Assembly: GCF_044751345.1 (NCBI RefSeq)
Contig: NZ_JBIWXY010000001.1
Span: 744,001-808,000, forward strand
Direction of reading: 5' to 3'
Length of the DNA stretch: 64,000 nucleotides
DNA from: Methylobacillus methanolivorans
GTDB taxonomy: Bacteria > Pseudomonadota > Gammaproteobacteria > Burkholderiales > Methylophilaceae
Of this stretch, positions 51,753 to 60,418 are shown one piece after another (the stretch's first letter is position 1; each line of letters begins with the position of its first letter). Position numbers and translations under genes: made by a program. A model generated the notes under the pieces. It did not search any database. It was not told where the DNA came from and was given only the letters and a program-made list of their open reading frames with translations.

Positions 51753-52453
51753 TTAGCTGGTGTTACAGAAACAGAACTGCGGCTCGCTAGCGCTTGCTGC
51801 CAGGCAACCAAGCAGGTTTCTATCTCCGGGACCTCGTGCACCACATAATCAGCACCCCATTCGAGTGGGCGGTCTGCCTGATCCAAATATCCATACAATG
51901 CAACGATAGTTGGCATACCAGCAGCCACTCCGGCCTCTATATCACGCTGGGCATCACCAACATAAATACAATCATCAGGCTGCACACCGACTTGCTCACA
52001 CGCCATCAATAATGAATCAGGGTGAGGTTTGGCACGAGGCGCATCATCTGCACATATCAAGCATGCCATGCGTTGATCGAGCTTCAATGCCGCAAGCAAT
52101 GGAGCGGAGAACCTCCTGGGCTTATTGGTGACCACACCCCACTGCATGCCTGCCGCTTCAATACGATGCAACAATGCATCCATCCCATCAAACAACAAGG
52201 GAGCACGTGTATGCAGCTCATCATATAAAGCCAGATACTCATCCCTCATGGCTGCAAAATTGGCATCCTCAGGCGTAATATCAAACCCTATGCCCAACAA
52301 ACCCTTAGAACCATGTGAAGCGTAAGGACGGATGATTTCCTGATCTAGGAAAGGCAAGCCATGCCGCTTGCGTTGCAGGTTTAATGCTAGCCCAAGATCA
52401 GGGGCCGTATCTGCCAAAGTCCCATCTAGATCAAATAACACCACACTTGCCAT
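51749..52453 (-). CDS. gph: Phosphoglycolate phosphatase-like HAD hydrolase
   Basis: 234 residues. Motif I D-L-D-G-T-L-A-D-T at residues 8-16, V-T-N-K-P motif II, and Y-V-G-D-A-Q-R-D-I-E-A-G motif IV are present with a Gph-type cap. It is directly after ubiG, a common pairing in proteobacteria, where it is annotated as Gph or MupP-like; the exact substrate cannot be set from sequence. Confidence 0.88.
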   Translation of the reverse strand: MASVVLFDLDGTLADTAPDLGLALNLQRKRHGLPFLDQEIIRPYASHGSKGLLGIGFDITPEDANFAAMRDEYLALYDELHTRAPLLFDGMDALLHRIEAAGMQWGVVTNKPRRFSAPLLAALKLDQRMACLICADDAPRAKPHPDSLLMACEQVGVQPDDCIYVGDAQRDIEAGVAAGMPTIVALYGYLDQADRPLEWGADYVVHEVPEIETCLVAWQQALASRSSVSVTPAN

Positions 52454-52454
52454 A

Positions 52455-53174
52455 CTACTTCACCGTTTGCAGGATATAGTTAACCGAAATATCGTCGTTC
52501 AATTTGTACTGTTTGGTCAGTGGGTTATATCCCATTCCTTTTGAACCCGTAACATCCAAGCCAGCAGCACGTGCCCAAGCCGCTAGTTCTGATGGTTTGA
52601 TAAACTTCTCATACTCATGAGTGCCTCGCGGTAACAGATTCAGCACATACTCAGCCCCAAGTACCGCAAACAGATACGCCTTGGGATTGCGATTGATGGT
52701 AGAAAAAAACACCTTACCACCAGGCTTTACCAATTGGGCGCAAGCACGGACAATGGCTGCCGGATCCGGCACGTGCTCCAGCATTTCCATGCAGGTCACG
52801 ACATCAAAGCTTTCAGGAGCCTCTAAAGCCAAGGCCTCCACTGAGATCAAGCGATAATCTACCTTTGCCCCACTTTCATACTGATGCAGTTGCGCCACTT
52901 TGAGCGCCTTCTCGCCGAGATCAATACCAGTAACCTCTGCACCACGCTCACTCATGGACTCTGACAATATCCCGCCGCCACATCCAACATCCAATACACG
53001 CTTGCCAGCCAACCCTGCATGCTCATCTATATAATTGAGACGCAAAGGGTTTATTTCGTGCAATGGCTTGAATTCACTGTTCTTGTCCCACCATTTGTGG
53101 GCCAGCTCGGCAAATTTCTGCAACTCTGCCTGGTCTACATTCATGCCAGATACTGACTCAGTTGGGTTTGCCAT
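52455..53174 (-). CDS. ubiG: Ubiquinone biosynthesis O-methyltransferase
   Basis: 239-residue SAM-dependent methyltransferase for both O-methylations of ubiquinone. V-D-V-G-C-G-G-G-I-L-S-E-S-M is motif I, and W-W-D-K-N-S-E-F-K-P-L-H is typical of UbiG. ATG 53174 has GGAG ten bases upstream but overlaps mtaD by 34 bases; ATG 53144 would give the ATGA overlap with the mtaD stop. Both are possible. Confidence 0.94.
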   Translation of the reverse strand: MANPTESVSGMNVDQAELQKFAELAHKWWDKNSEFKPLHEINPLRLNYIDEHAGLAGKRVLDVGCGGGILSESMSERGAEVTGIDLGEKALKVAQLHQYESGAKVDYRLISVEALALEAPESFDVVTCMEMLEHVPDPAAIVRACAQLVKPGGKVFFSTINRNPKAYLFAVLGAEYVLNLLPRGTHEYEKFIKPSELAAWARAAGLDVTGSKGMGYNPLTKQYKLNDDISVNYILQTVK

Positions 53175-54511
53175 TCGCTACTAATCTCCTTTAATTCAGC
53201 AGGCTCCATATTGGCATAAATGCCTGCCTGCCCCTGTAACTTCTGATATTTCAATTCACCCGCTATCCAGACATGGCTCACATGCTCACGTCCCGCACTG
53301 TAGACCAAATGCGAAATGACATTAAAACAAGGTTGTAGCTCAATGGCAGCCAGATTGACTGCGACAATATCAGCACATTTCCCACGTTCCAATGAGCCAA
53401 TGTCTGCCTCTTGGCCCAAAGCCTTTGCAGCATTAATGGTCGCCATGGCTAAAGCCTCTGTAGCAGAGACACTTTCCGCGTCACCACTGGCTCCTTTGGC
53501 TAGCAACGCTGCTAGGCGCATTTCCGCGAACATATCTTGGCGATTATTGCTTGCGGCCCCATCGGTGCCTATTGCTACATTTACCCCAGCATTAACAAGT
53601 GCTGTCACAGATGCAATGCCACTGGCAAGCTTGAGGTTAGAAGCGGGACAATGTGCAATATGAGCGCCATTTGTCGCGAGCGTCTTCATCTCAGCCTCCG
53701 TCAAGTGCACTCCATGTGCCGCCACTAGATTAGGGCCAAGTACGCCAAGTGCCTCTAAGCGTTGCAAGGGTCGCACGCCATATTGCTTGATGCTATCTTC
53801 AATCTCTGTACGTGTCTCATGCAAATGCGTATGGATATTCAACCCCAATTGCTCTGCATAAGTCACAATATTCTTAAACGTGCTATCGCTAACAGTATAA
53901 GGCGCATGAGGCGCAAGACTTGCCCTCAACAACTCGCTATCACGCCAATCATCCCTGGCCTGCAAACCCTTTTGCAAATAATCTTCCGCATCATGCGCAT
54001 AAGCAGTTGGAAAATCCATGACCACCAAGCCAATATTGGCGCGCATACCAGATTGAGTCGCAGCCTCAGCTACCGCTTGCGGGAAGAAATACATATCACT
54101 GAAACAGGTGGTACCGCCAGCCAGCATTTCAGCACATCCAAGCAAACTCCCTTGGCGCACAAATCGCTCCGAAACGAAACGCTTTTCCACGGGCAAGATA
54201 TGTTGCTGCAACCATTGCATCAGGGGGTTTTCATCAGCCAGCCCTCTCATCAGGCTCATCGCCGCATGAGTATGCAAGTTAATTAACCCAGGAATCAACA
54301 CATGGTCATTTAGCACGATCACCTGTGCCAATGGATATTTGCTCTTGGATTGTTCTGACGGAAGAATGTCGAGAATGCGACCAGCTTGAACAATGACACT
54401 GTGCTGCTCGAGCACTTGCCCATGCGGTAGCACTGGTACGACCCATCGTGCCTCTAATGCAAACACATTAGATTGCTCAACGGAATATTGATGTTTTAAA
54501 GTTTGACTCAT
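53141..54511 (-). CDS. mtaD: Amidohydrolase, methylthioadenosine/S-adenosylhomocysteine deaminase-like
   Basis: About 456 residues of the TRZ/ATZ/MtaD amidohydrolase family. Metal motif I-N-L-H-T-H-A-A-M-S-L-M-R-G, H-L-H-E-T in the middle, A-H-C-P-A-S-N-L-K-L-A-S-G and G-T-D-G-A-A-S-N-N fit MtaD. It would recycle adenosyl by-products of SAM reactions, consistent with the adjacent methyltransferase. ATG 54511 is used because the longer frame (54538) runs through the ompA terminator. The symbol is by family likeness. Confidence 0.85.
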   Translation of the reverse strand: MSQTLKHQYSVEQSNVFALEARWVVPVLPHGQVLEQHSVIVQAGRILDILPSEQSKSKYPLAQVIVLNDHVLIPGLINLHTHAAMSLMRGLADENPLMQWLQQHILPVEKRFVSERFVRQGSLLGCAEMLAGGTTCFSDMYFFPQAVAEAATQSGMRANIGLVVMDFPTAYAHDAEDYLQKGLQARDDWRDSELLRASLAPHAPYTVSDSTFKNIVTYAEQLGLNIHTHLHETRTEIEDSIKQYGVRPLQRLEALGVLGPNLVAAHGVHLTEAEMKTLATNGAHIAHCPASNLKLASGIASVTALVNAGVNVAIGTDGAASNNRQDMFAEMRLAALLAKGASGDAESVSATEALAMATINAAKALGQEADIGSLERGKCADIVAVNLAAIELQPCFNVISHLVYSAGREHVSHVWIAGELKYQKLQGQAGIYANMEPAELKEISSEWQTQLSQYLA

Positions 54512-54523
54512 GGATGACCATAT

Positions 54524-54552
54524 AAAAAAGCCCCGCATAGCGGGGCTTTTTC
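54524..54552 (-). terminator. Terminator after ompA
   Basis: AAAAGCCCCGC/GCGGGGCTTTT stem with an ATA-type small loop and runs on both sides, 17 bases after the ompA-like stop. Confidence 0.9.
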
Positions 54553-54568
54553 AACACTCAAGCTTTAA

Positions 54569-55663
54569 TTATTCGCTAGCGCGTTGTACTTCGATTTCAA
54601 CCACTACACGACGGTTAGGTTGCAGGCACTCAATTGCCTTCTTACCACGAACACCTGTGCACTCAACAACAGGCTCGGCTTCACCCTTACCAACAGCATG
54701 CAGACGGCTTTCTTCAATACCTTGAGAAACCAGGTACTTCTTGACAGTGTTAGCACGACGCTCGGACAGCTTTTGGTTGTAGGAGTCGTTACCAATGCGG
54801 TCAGTATGACCAGTGATCAGAACCAGCTCAACTTCTGGATGAGCCTTCATCTTTTCAACAACATCAGCATTCAGTGCAGACTTGCCTTCTTCCTTCAGGT
54901 TGTCCTTGTCGAAACCGAACAGAACTTCAGAAGAGAGAGTAACCTTCTCAAATGCTGGCTCAGCAGGGCCAACAGGTGCTGGAGCTGGCTCAGCAACTGG
55001 TTCAGGAGCTGGCTCTACAGCAGCAACTGGCTCTGGAGTTGGCTCAACTACCGGTGCTGGCTTAGGAGCGCCAAAGCGGAAGATCGCACCCAGGTTGAGG
55101 TAAGTATTGCTCAGTGTTGAAGTATTGCGGTCACCTACAACACCTGTCTCACCACGGCTCCAAACTTGACGTACGTCAGCTTGCAAACCGAAAGATTCGT
55201 TGAACAGGTATTGTGCACCGAAGCCAACATTAGCCATCCAAGAGGTCTTCTTACCACCCCAGTCAGCGCCAGTTGCAGTTTCAGTGTAATCAATTTTATT
55301 ACGTGCAGCGCCCACACCAGCCAGCAAGAACGGACGGAACTTGTCACGGCTAAAGAAGTACAGTGCATCTACACCGAACAGAGTCTGGCGATATTTACCA
55401 TCGCTGAACTGGGAACGGTTTTCATCAGCACGGTTGTGGCTCAAGCCGATTTGAACATCCCAGTGCTCGCTGATTTCCTTACCAAACTTCAAGAAACCAC
55501 CAACACTTTGATTTTCAGCCTTGGCATCGTTGTCAGCATTCAGCACATTAACGCCTGGCAAAGCATACCAAGCACCGCTGTATGCAACGTCATCAGCACT
55601 CGCTACGGAAGTAGCAAATGCAAATGCGCTAGCAACTGCAAGACCAATCAGATTTTTTTTCAT
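54569..55663 (-). CDS. ompA: OmpA-family outer-membrane porin
   Basis: 364 residues: signal peptide to about V-A-S-A-D-D, N-terminal eight-strand barrel, an Ala/Pro/Glu-Val hinge (repeats of P-E-P-V-A) and a C-terminal peptidoglycan-binding OmpA domain (I-T-G-H-T-D-R-I-G, L-S-E-R-R-A-N-T-V-K-K-Y-L). A Cys pair (V-V-E-C-T-G and A-I-E-C-L-Q) is as in OmpA proteins. ATG 55663 has AGGAG nine bases upstream; the open frame to 55747 lacks any reason to be translated. Confidence 0.93.
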   Translation of the reverse strand: MKKNLIGLAVASAFAFATSVASADDVAYSGAWYALPGVNVLNADNDAKAENQSVGGFLKFGKEISEHWDVQIGLSHNRADENRSQFSDGKYRQTLFGVDALYFFSRDKFRPFLLAGVGAARNKIDYTETATGADWGGKKTSWMANVGFGAQYLFNESFGLQADVRQVWSRGETGVVGDRNTSTLSNTYLNLGAIFRFGAPKPAPVVEPTPEPVAAVEPAPEPVAEPAPAPVGPAEPAFEKVTLSSEVLFGFDKDNLKEEGKSALNADVVEKMKAHPEVELVLITGHTDRIGNDSYNQKLSERRANTVKKYLVSQGIEESRLHAVGKGEAEPVVECTGVRGKKAIECLQPNRRVVVEIEVQRASE

Positions 55664-55743
55664 TCGATTTAACTCCTGATGACTAACGGACGACTTGACT
55701 ATACTCAATGCATAAAAGCCACGCAACGATATAGTCGAGGAAA

Positions 55744-56454
55744 TCAAGCCAGATCGGCACTTTCAACCGACTTGTTGTAATTATACAACAACACCCTTAA
55801 CGCAGACACCCTGCTTTTACAGAGTTTTGCAACACGATCAAGCCCTTCGCATACCGCGCCACGAACGCCCACGTAAGATGGTTTCATTTTAACTATATTT
55901 TCAATATTTTCAATATTCAATGATCCGGCCAGGCCAGTTTGCATGCCTGCGGCTAAATGCACAAACTCTCGCAGTTCTTGTTCGCTCATATGCGCAAGCA
56001 AGCTACGCCCATCCTTGTGTGCCGTATCAAGCATCGCACCCCAAAAACCAGCCTCCCGCAGCAATGGCAGCAAGGTAAGCTGCGGAGCAATATCCGCCAT
56101 AAGCACTGCAACCATTGCCAGCTTGTGTTCAGCAATTAACGGCTGCAAGGCATGAATGCACGCCATATTATCGCGCTCACTCCCAAAAAAACCGACCTTG
56201 ATGATATCCACGCCTGTCATTTTCATTTGCATGACAGCCTGGCAAATCAATTCAGGTTGCATAGGCAGATCACCTGTCGTCGCACTGGTTATCCGCCTAC
56301 CATCAACTGCCTCAACTGCCTGCCTGACGATTGAATGCGGCAATGCGCCTAATGCACCCTCGTGGGGATTTTTCATATCAATGATATCCGCACCGCCCTC
56401 CAAAGCCAGCAAGGCCTCTTCAGCCGAAGTTACACTGATCAGCAATTTACTCAT
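55744..56454 (-). CDS. mfnB: (5-formylfuran-3-yl)methyl phosphate synthase-like (MfnB, DUF556)
   Basis: 236 residues. In methanogens MfnB makes the furan of methanofuran from glyceraldehyde 3-phosphate; methylotrophic bacteria carry a homologue for their methanofuran analogue. The N-terminal L-I-S-V-T-S-A-E-E-A-L-L-A-L-E-G-G-A-D-I-I-D-M-K-N-P is the family hallmark (broken here), with Lys in D-I-I-K-V-G-F and a C-terminal G-V-R-G-A-V-C-E-G-L-D-R. Start overlaps the previous stop (ATGA). Last gene of a four-gene cofactor cluster. Confidence 0.88.
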   Translation of the reverse strand: MSKLLISVTSAEEALLALEGGADIIDMKNPHEGALGALPHSIVRQAVEAVDGRRITSATTGDLPMQPELICQAVMQMKMTGVDIIKVGFFGSERDNMACIHALQPLIAEHKLAMVAVLMADIAPQLTLLPLLREAGFWGAMLDTAHKDGRSLLAHMSEQELREFVHLAAGMQTGLAGSLNIENIENIVKMKPSYVGVRGAVCEGLDRVAKLCKSRVSALRVLLYNYNKSVESADLA

Positions 56455-57026
56455 GCTTGGTTTTCCCCTGTGATCATGGCTTTATAATTTTCAACCTTAT
56501 CGACCAGCCACTGCCAAGCCTCTAACTCACGCTCCCCCGCGGTCTTCTCAATCGCAATTTTCAGGTAATTAAGCTCGGTCTCGATTTTATCTAGCGGAAG
56601 CATATGCAAACGACTGACCAGCACAGCCAATTCGATCACTGCTGCTTGTGCGCGGTTGAAACCACGAAATGGGGCATGCATTTCTTCGTACACAACCCGG
56701 AAATAAAGCTCAGGCCGAACCTGGTCTTCCTTCACCTCAACCAGTGCCAACTCTCGATGCGTCAATGCTGAACTCAGCACCACGCCATCAATCTTGCTGG
56801 CTTTGGTTAACGGCCAATCACGATGTCCAGATAAACTACCAGCGAACACGCGTACATCATCCGTAAAATTAAGCACCGCATGGCGGGTCGACAATAGATT
56901 ATCCAACGTCACTGAAGGGCGAAATGGGGCAATCAATATCAAGCCATCACGCTCCCTCACACCAAAAGGTGCAATGTGGGGAACACCTTCCAGGCTTAAT
57001 GTAGTCAATATGCTTTCGTAAATCAT
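56451..57026 (-). CDS. DUF447-family protein of the H4MPT/methanofuran cluster
   Basis: 191 residues of the DUF447 family, shared by methanogens and H4MPT-using bacteria. The N-terminal half looks like a flavin-reductase-type split barrel (V-R-E-R-D-G-L, P-F-R-P-S-V-T-L-D-N-L), the C-terminal half is helical (F-N-R-A-Q-A-A-V-I-E-L-A-V-L-V-S-R). No catalytic motif is known to me. Overlaps both neighbours by four bases, so it is translationally coupled. Confidence 0.82.
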   Translation of the reverse strand: MIYESILTTLSLEGVPHIAPFGVRERDGLILIAPFRPSVTLDNLLSTRHAVLNFTDDVRVFAGSLSGHRDWPLTKASKIDGVVLSSALTHRELALVEVKEDQVRPELYFRVVYEEMHAPFRGFNRAQAAVIELAVLVSRLHMLPLDKIETELNYLKIAIEKTAGERELEAWQWLVDKVENYKAMITGENQA

Positions 57027-58543
57027 GCGTCTGGCATCTTTCTGGTGCTACGCGGCCCGCAGGTCACATCCTCGACAGGCGGCTCGATATTAGTAGGCTC
57101 TTTTTCAATACGGCGAGGGCCACACGTCGCGTCTGTATTATTGTGCTCGGCCCGCTTCTCTTTTTTATCCTTTAGTGCCGCATCCCGGTGTTCTACCCTA
57201 CCCTCAGGGTCTTTCGCCAATGTGGCACATCCCCACTCTAGTTCTTCATCCTGGCTATAACGCTTCTTTAACTGCCAAGCAATTTGCGCGCGCGCCAACT
57301 CAACCCCAAGATAGAAAGCATGCGACCCATCCTGATCTACATTGAGGTAAGGATATAACCTGAAAGGATCAGTCTCACAATGAATGCCATCGCGATTGAA
57401 CACATGCATGCCGTCTTTGCTGATAATGATACGGAAGCTAGGATCCTTGATCTGGCTTGCCAACTCTTCCACTTCTTCAGGCGTATAGGTAAAAGGCCTC
57501 CGGTCATGCAGCCCCAACAAACCATTACTGTAGTCACGGGGTAAACGGTTTTCTTCGCGTGCGGCATACATGACGCGACGTGCCACATCAGCTTCGGCAA
57601 CAGCAAACGTGGCATGGGCACTTACTGAGGTGGCGAGTACAGCATTGATCTTGAGCTCAGTAATCATGCCAAACAACATCGCATTAATGCCGGTAGTATC
57701 AGCGTCAGTCAACTCAGTCAGATTGCCCACGCCCATCATGATCTCGATATCTGGATAGCGCTTTCTCAGGCGCTGATAGCGCACGATAGAGTCAGTAAAG
57801 CCAAACGGAATAGGGTCTAGGATAGCATCGGCAATGAATGGCTTTTCACGTTTCAACATGCCTTCAATCGCACGATATAAAGATCTAGGATTGGTGGGAG
57901 TGGTAGGAATCAGGATAGGGGTAGATTCAACCTCATCGGCAATCCACAAGGTTTTTTCTGTCAGGCTTAATAGATAATCGGCACCTGCCCTGCCCGCCAA
58001 CAGTAAATCATCTGTATTTAAGGAGTCTACGCTAACCTTGAAGCCCTCCTGCTTCAAGGCCTGTATTGAGTCCTTAAGGTGAGGAAAAGGTGTATTGGGC
58101 AAACACCCCAGATCCACCACATCTGCACCTTGCCGACGAAACTCCTGCGCACGCGCAACCACGCCTTCTACAGAAAGCTGTGGTGCCTCTACAATCTCGG
58201 CAAAAATCTTGACGTCATACATGGATAAATCTGCCTGACGGCCTCCACGACCAAAAAACTGCGGCAAATCCTTGAGGTCTTCCGGCCCACGCTGGACTGG
58301 CACACCATACTTTTCTTCCAGTGGTGCCAAATCACCACGACACAAGCCTGGCACAATGATCCGATCTGCATCGCCAGCATCTGGCAACCTGCGCATAATC
58401 AGTTGCGGCGTCAGCAATGCCGCCACTGAAACCCCAAGCTGGGCAACTCTATAATTGAATTCCGTCGGCTGCATATCTGCCAGCACTTTGTGCAGGCTTT
58501 TTTCCGCAAGCTTTCCGGTCAGGAAGAGGAGGTTTTCAGACAT
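57023..58543 (-). CDS. Dihydropteroate synthase-like protein (DUF6513) of the H4MPT cluster
   Basis: 506 residues. The central part (about 140-330) is a pterin-binding TIM barrel (D-V-V-D-L-G-C-L-P-N, V-S-V-D-S-L-N, M-G-V-G-N-L-T-E). H4MPT users lack the p-aminobenzoate route of folate for this step and need a pterin-condensing enzyme, for which this family is a candidate. The C-terminus is hydrophilic and carries the motif T-C-G-P-R twice, about 20 residues apart, an odd cysteine duplication. It overlaps the upstream flavoprotein gene by 25 bases. Confidence 0.85.
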   Translation of the reverse strand: MSENLLFLTGKLAEKSLHKVLADMQPTEFNYRVAQLGVSVAALLTPQLIMRRLPDAGDADRIIVPGLCRGDLAPLEEKYGVPVQRGPEDLKDLPQFFGRGGRQADLSMYDVKIFAEIVEAPQLSVEGVVARAQEFRRQGADVVDLGCLPNTPFPHLKDSIQALKQEGFKVSVDSLNTDDLLLAGRAGADYLLSLTEKTLWIADEVESTPILIPTTPTNPRSLYRAIEGMLKREKPFIADAILDPIPFGFTDSIVRYQRLRKRYPDIEIMMGVGNLTELTDADTTGINAMLFGMITELKINAVLATSVSAHATFAVAEADVARRVMYAAREENRLPRDYSNGLLGLHDRRPFTYTPEEVEELASQIKDPSFRIIISKDGMHVFNRDGIHCETDPFRLYPYLNVDQDGSHAFYLGVELARAQIAWQLKKRYSQDEELEWGCATLAKDPEGRVEHRDAALKDKKEKRAEHNNTDATCGPRRIEKEPTNIEPPVEDVTCGPRSTRKMPDA

Positions 58544-59067
58544 GCGAGTCTGGCCTGGATCGCGGCCTGCAATTGCTGCATATCACTGACTACCGTGGTG
58601 TCTTCAAATGTTTGAAGTCTTTCGATATTCTCTAGGTCCACCCTACGCGGATATACCTTGACCATATTGTCGCGAGGCGCCTCAGACTCAATCTCAGGCG
58701 CTGTATCACAGGCGAATACAATGCTGGGTACGCCACATTTTCCAGCTTGGGCATAGACGTTGGTCACTAAGGTATCAGAGATGCCGCATACCATCTTGGC
58801 AATGGTATTGGAGGTTGCGGGCGCGATGACGACCGTGTGATAGTTGCCGTAATAAAACATCTCGACTGGCACAGCACTTGCCGTTTTATCCTGAAACACC
58901 TTGGCAACCTGATGTCGGTAGCCATACTGCTGGAGCACTTCCGCCCCTGCGCGGCTCAGGAACAAATCCACATCTTCTAGGCCGTCAATAATTTCAATGC
59001 ATTCACGGAGGTAATGACCGGAGCCAGTAATAGCCCAGGCCAGCCTTGGTTTTTCTACTGTTTTCAC
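58519..59067 (-). CDS. Archaeal-type flavoprotein (dihydromethanopterin reductase-like)
   Basis: About 182 residues of the flavoprotein/HFCD fold. A-W-A-I-T-G-S-G-H-Y-L is the FMN-binding N-terminus, and A-P-A-T-S-N-T-I-A-K-M-V-C-G-I-S-D is the conserved loop. Homologues (AfpA/DmrB-type) reduce dihydromethanopterin in H4MPT synthesis. I place the start at GTG 59067, ten bases after the purA stop codon with AAGG five bases upstream; the frame open to 59154 overlaps purA. Contains several cysteines (K-C-G, F-A-C-D). Confidence 0.83.
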   Translation of the reverse strand: MKTVEKPRLAWAITGSGHYLRECIEIIDGLEDVDLFLSRAGAEVLQQYGYRHQVAKVFQDKTASAVPVEMFYYGNYHTVVIAPATSNTIAKMVCGISDTLVTNVYAQAGKCGVPSIVFACDTAPEIESEAPRDNMVKVYPRRVDLENIERLQTFEDTTVVSDMQQLQAAIQARLACLKTSSS

Positions 59068-59074
59068 GCTAACC

Positions 59075-60397
59075 TTACACGCCGAAAGGATGGCGCAATA
59101 CGATAGTCTCATCGCGTTCAGGGCCTGTGGAGACAATATCCACAGGCACTTCACACAATGCTTCCAAACGCTTCAGGTAGTTACGGGCATTCTGCGGCAA
59201 GTCTTCCCAGCGGCTAACACCGAAAGTATTTTCATCCCAGCCTGGCAAGGTTTCATAAACAGGCTTACAGCGAGCGACATCATCAGCCCCAACCGGCAGC
59301 AAATCAACAGGCTTGCCATCCAGCTCATAGCCGGTACAGATATTGAGCTCCTTGATACCATCCAACACGTCCAGCTTGGTGATACACAAACCGGTCAAGC
59401 CGTTGATGCGGGCAGAACGACGCAATGCAGCCGCATCAAACCAGCCACAACGACGCTTACGCTTGGTCACTGTGCCGATTTCACGACCCTTGTCAGACAT
59501 CTGGAACCCGGGAGTATCCTCAGTTTCGATATCCAGCTCACTAGGGAAAGGCCCACCGCCAACACGTGTGGTATAGGCCTTGGTAATCCCAAGGACGTAA
59601 TGCAGCATGCTGGGGCCAACACCTGTACCTGCGGCAGCCTGACCAGAGATACAGTTGGAGGAAGTGACATAAGGGTATGTACCATGGTCAACATCAAGCA
59701 ATGTCCCTTGCGCACCTTCAAACAGGAGGTTTTGACCAGCCTTGTTTGCATCATAAAGTGCAGCAGAAATATCCGTGACCAATGGTTGAAGCAATGCTGC
59801 CTTGGATAAGGCGCTGTCCAGTTGTTGCTGGAAATCTACCGCTTCCGCATTCAGGTATTTGGTCAGAACGAAGTTGTGATAATCCAGCACTTCGCGCAGC
59901 TTTTCTGCAAATCGCTCTGGATAGAACAAATCATAGACACGCAATGCACGACGCGCCACCTTGTCTTCATAGGTTGGGCCAATGCCCTTGCCTGTCGTGC
60001 CGATCTTGCGGCCTGGCTCACGCGCTGCTTCACGCGCCTTGTCCAGACGCACGTGATAATCCAGAATCAATGGGCAACCTGGGCTTACTTTCAAGCGGTT
60101 GCGCACTTCCAGACCAGCCTTTTCCAGGCCATCGATTTCGAACAAAAGGTGGCTTGCATCCAGCACCACGCCGTTACCGATATAGCAATTGACGCCTTCG
60201 CGCACAATACCGGAAGGAACCAAATTCAGTTTATATTCCTTCTGGGAGGCACCTTGACCGATCACCAGGGTATGACCAGCGTTATGACCACCTTGAAAAC
60301 GCACAACACCTTGTGCATGGTCAGTCAACCAGTCAACGATCTTACCTTTACCCTCATCGCCCCACTGGGTACCGATAACAACGACGTTCTTGCTCAT
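59075..60397 (-). CDS. purA: Adenylosuccinate synthetase
   Basis: 440 residues. N-terminal V-V-V-I-G-T-Q-W-G-D-E-G-K-G-K-I-V-D-W P-loop and G-H-N-A-G-H-T, then G-T-T-G-K-G-I-G-P and Q-G-T-L-L-D-V-D-H-G-T-Y-P are diagnostic. First committed step from IMP to AMP. ATG 60397 gives the family N-terminus; the frame open to 60409 adds four residues. Follows hisZ by 21 bases. Confidence 0.97.
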   Translation of the reverse strand: MSKNVVVIGTQWGDEGKGKIVDWLTDHAQGVVRFQGGHNAGHTLVIGQGASQKEYKLNLVPSGIVREGVNCYIGNGVVLDASHLLFEIDGLEKAGLEVRNRLKVSPGCPLILDYHVRLDKAREAAREPGRKIGTTGKGIGPTYEDKVARRALRVYDLFYPERFAEKLREVLDYHNFVLTKYLNAEAVDFQQQLDSALSKAALLQPLVTDISAALYDANKAGQNLLFEGAQGTLLDVDHGTYPYVTSSNCISGQAAAGTGVGPSMLHYVLGITKAYTTRVGGGPFPSELDIETEDTPGFQMSDKGREIGTVTKRKRRCGWFDAAALRRSARINGLTGLCITKLDVLDGIKELNICTGYELDGKPVDLLPVGADDVARCKPVYETLPGWDENTFGVSRWEDLPQNARNYLKRLEALCEVPVDIVSTGPERDETIVLRHPFGV

Positions 60398-60418
60398 GAA
60401 TAGATCCAATAGATAGAT

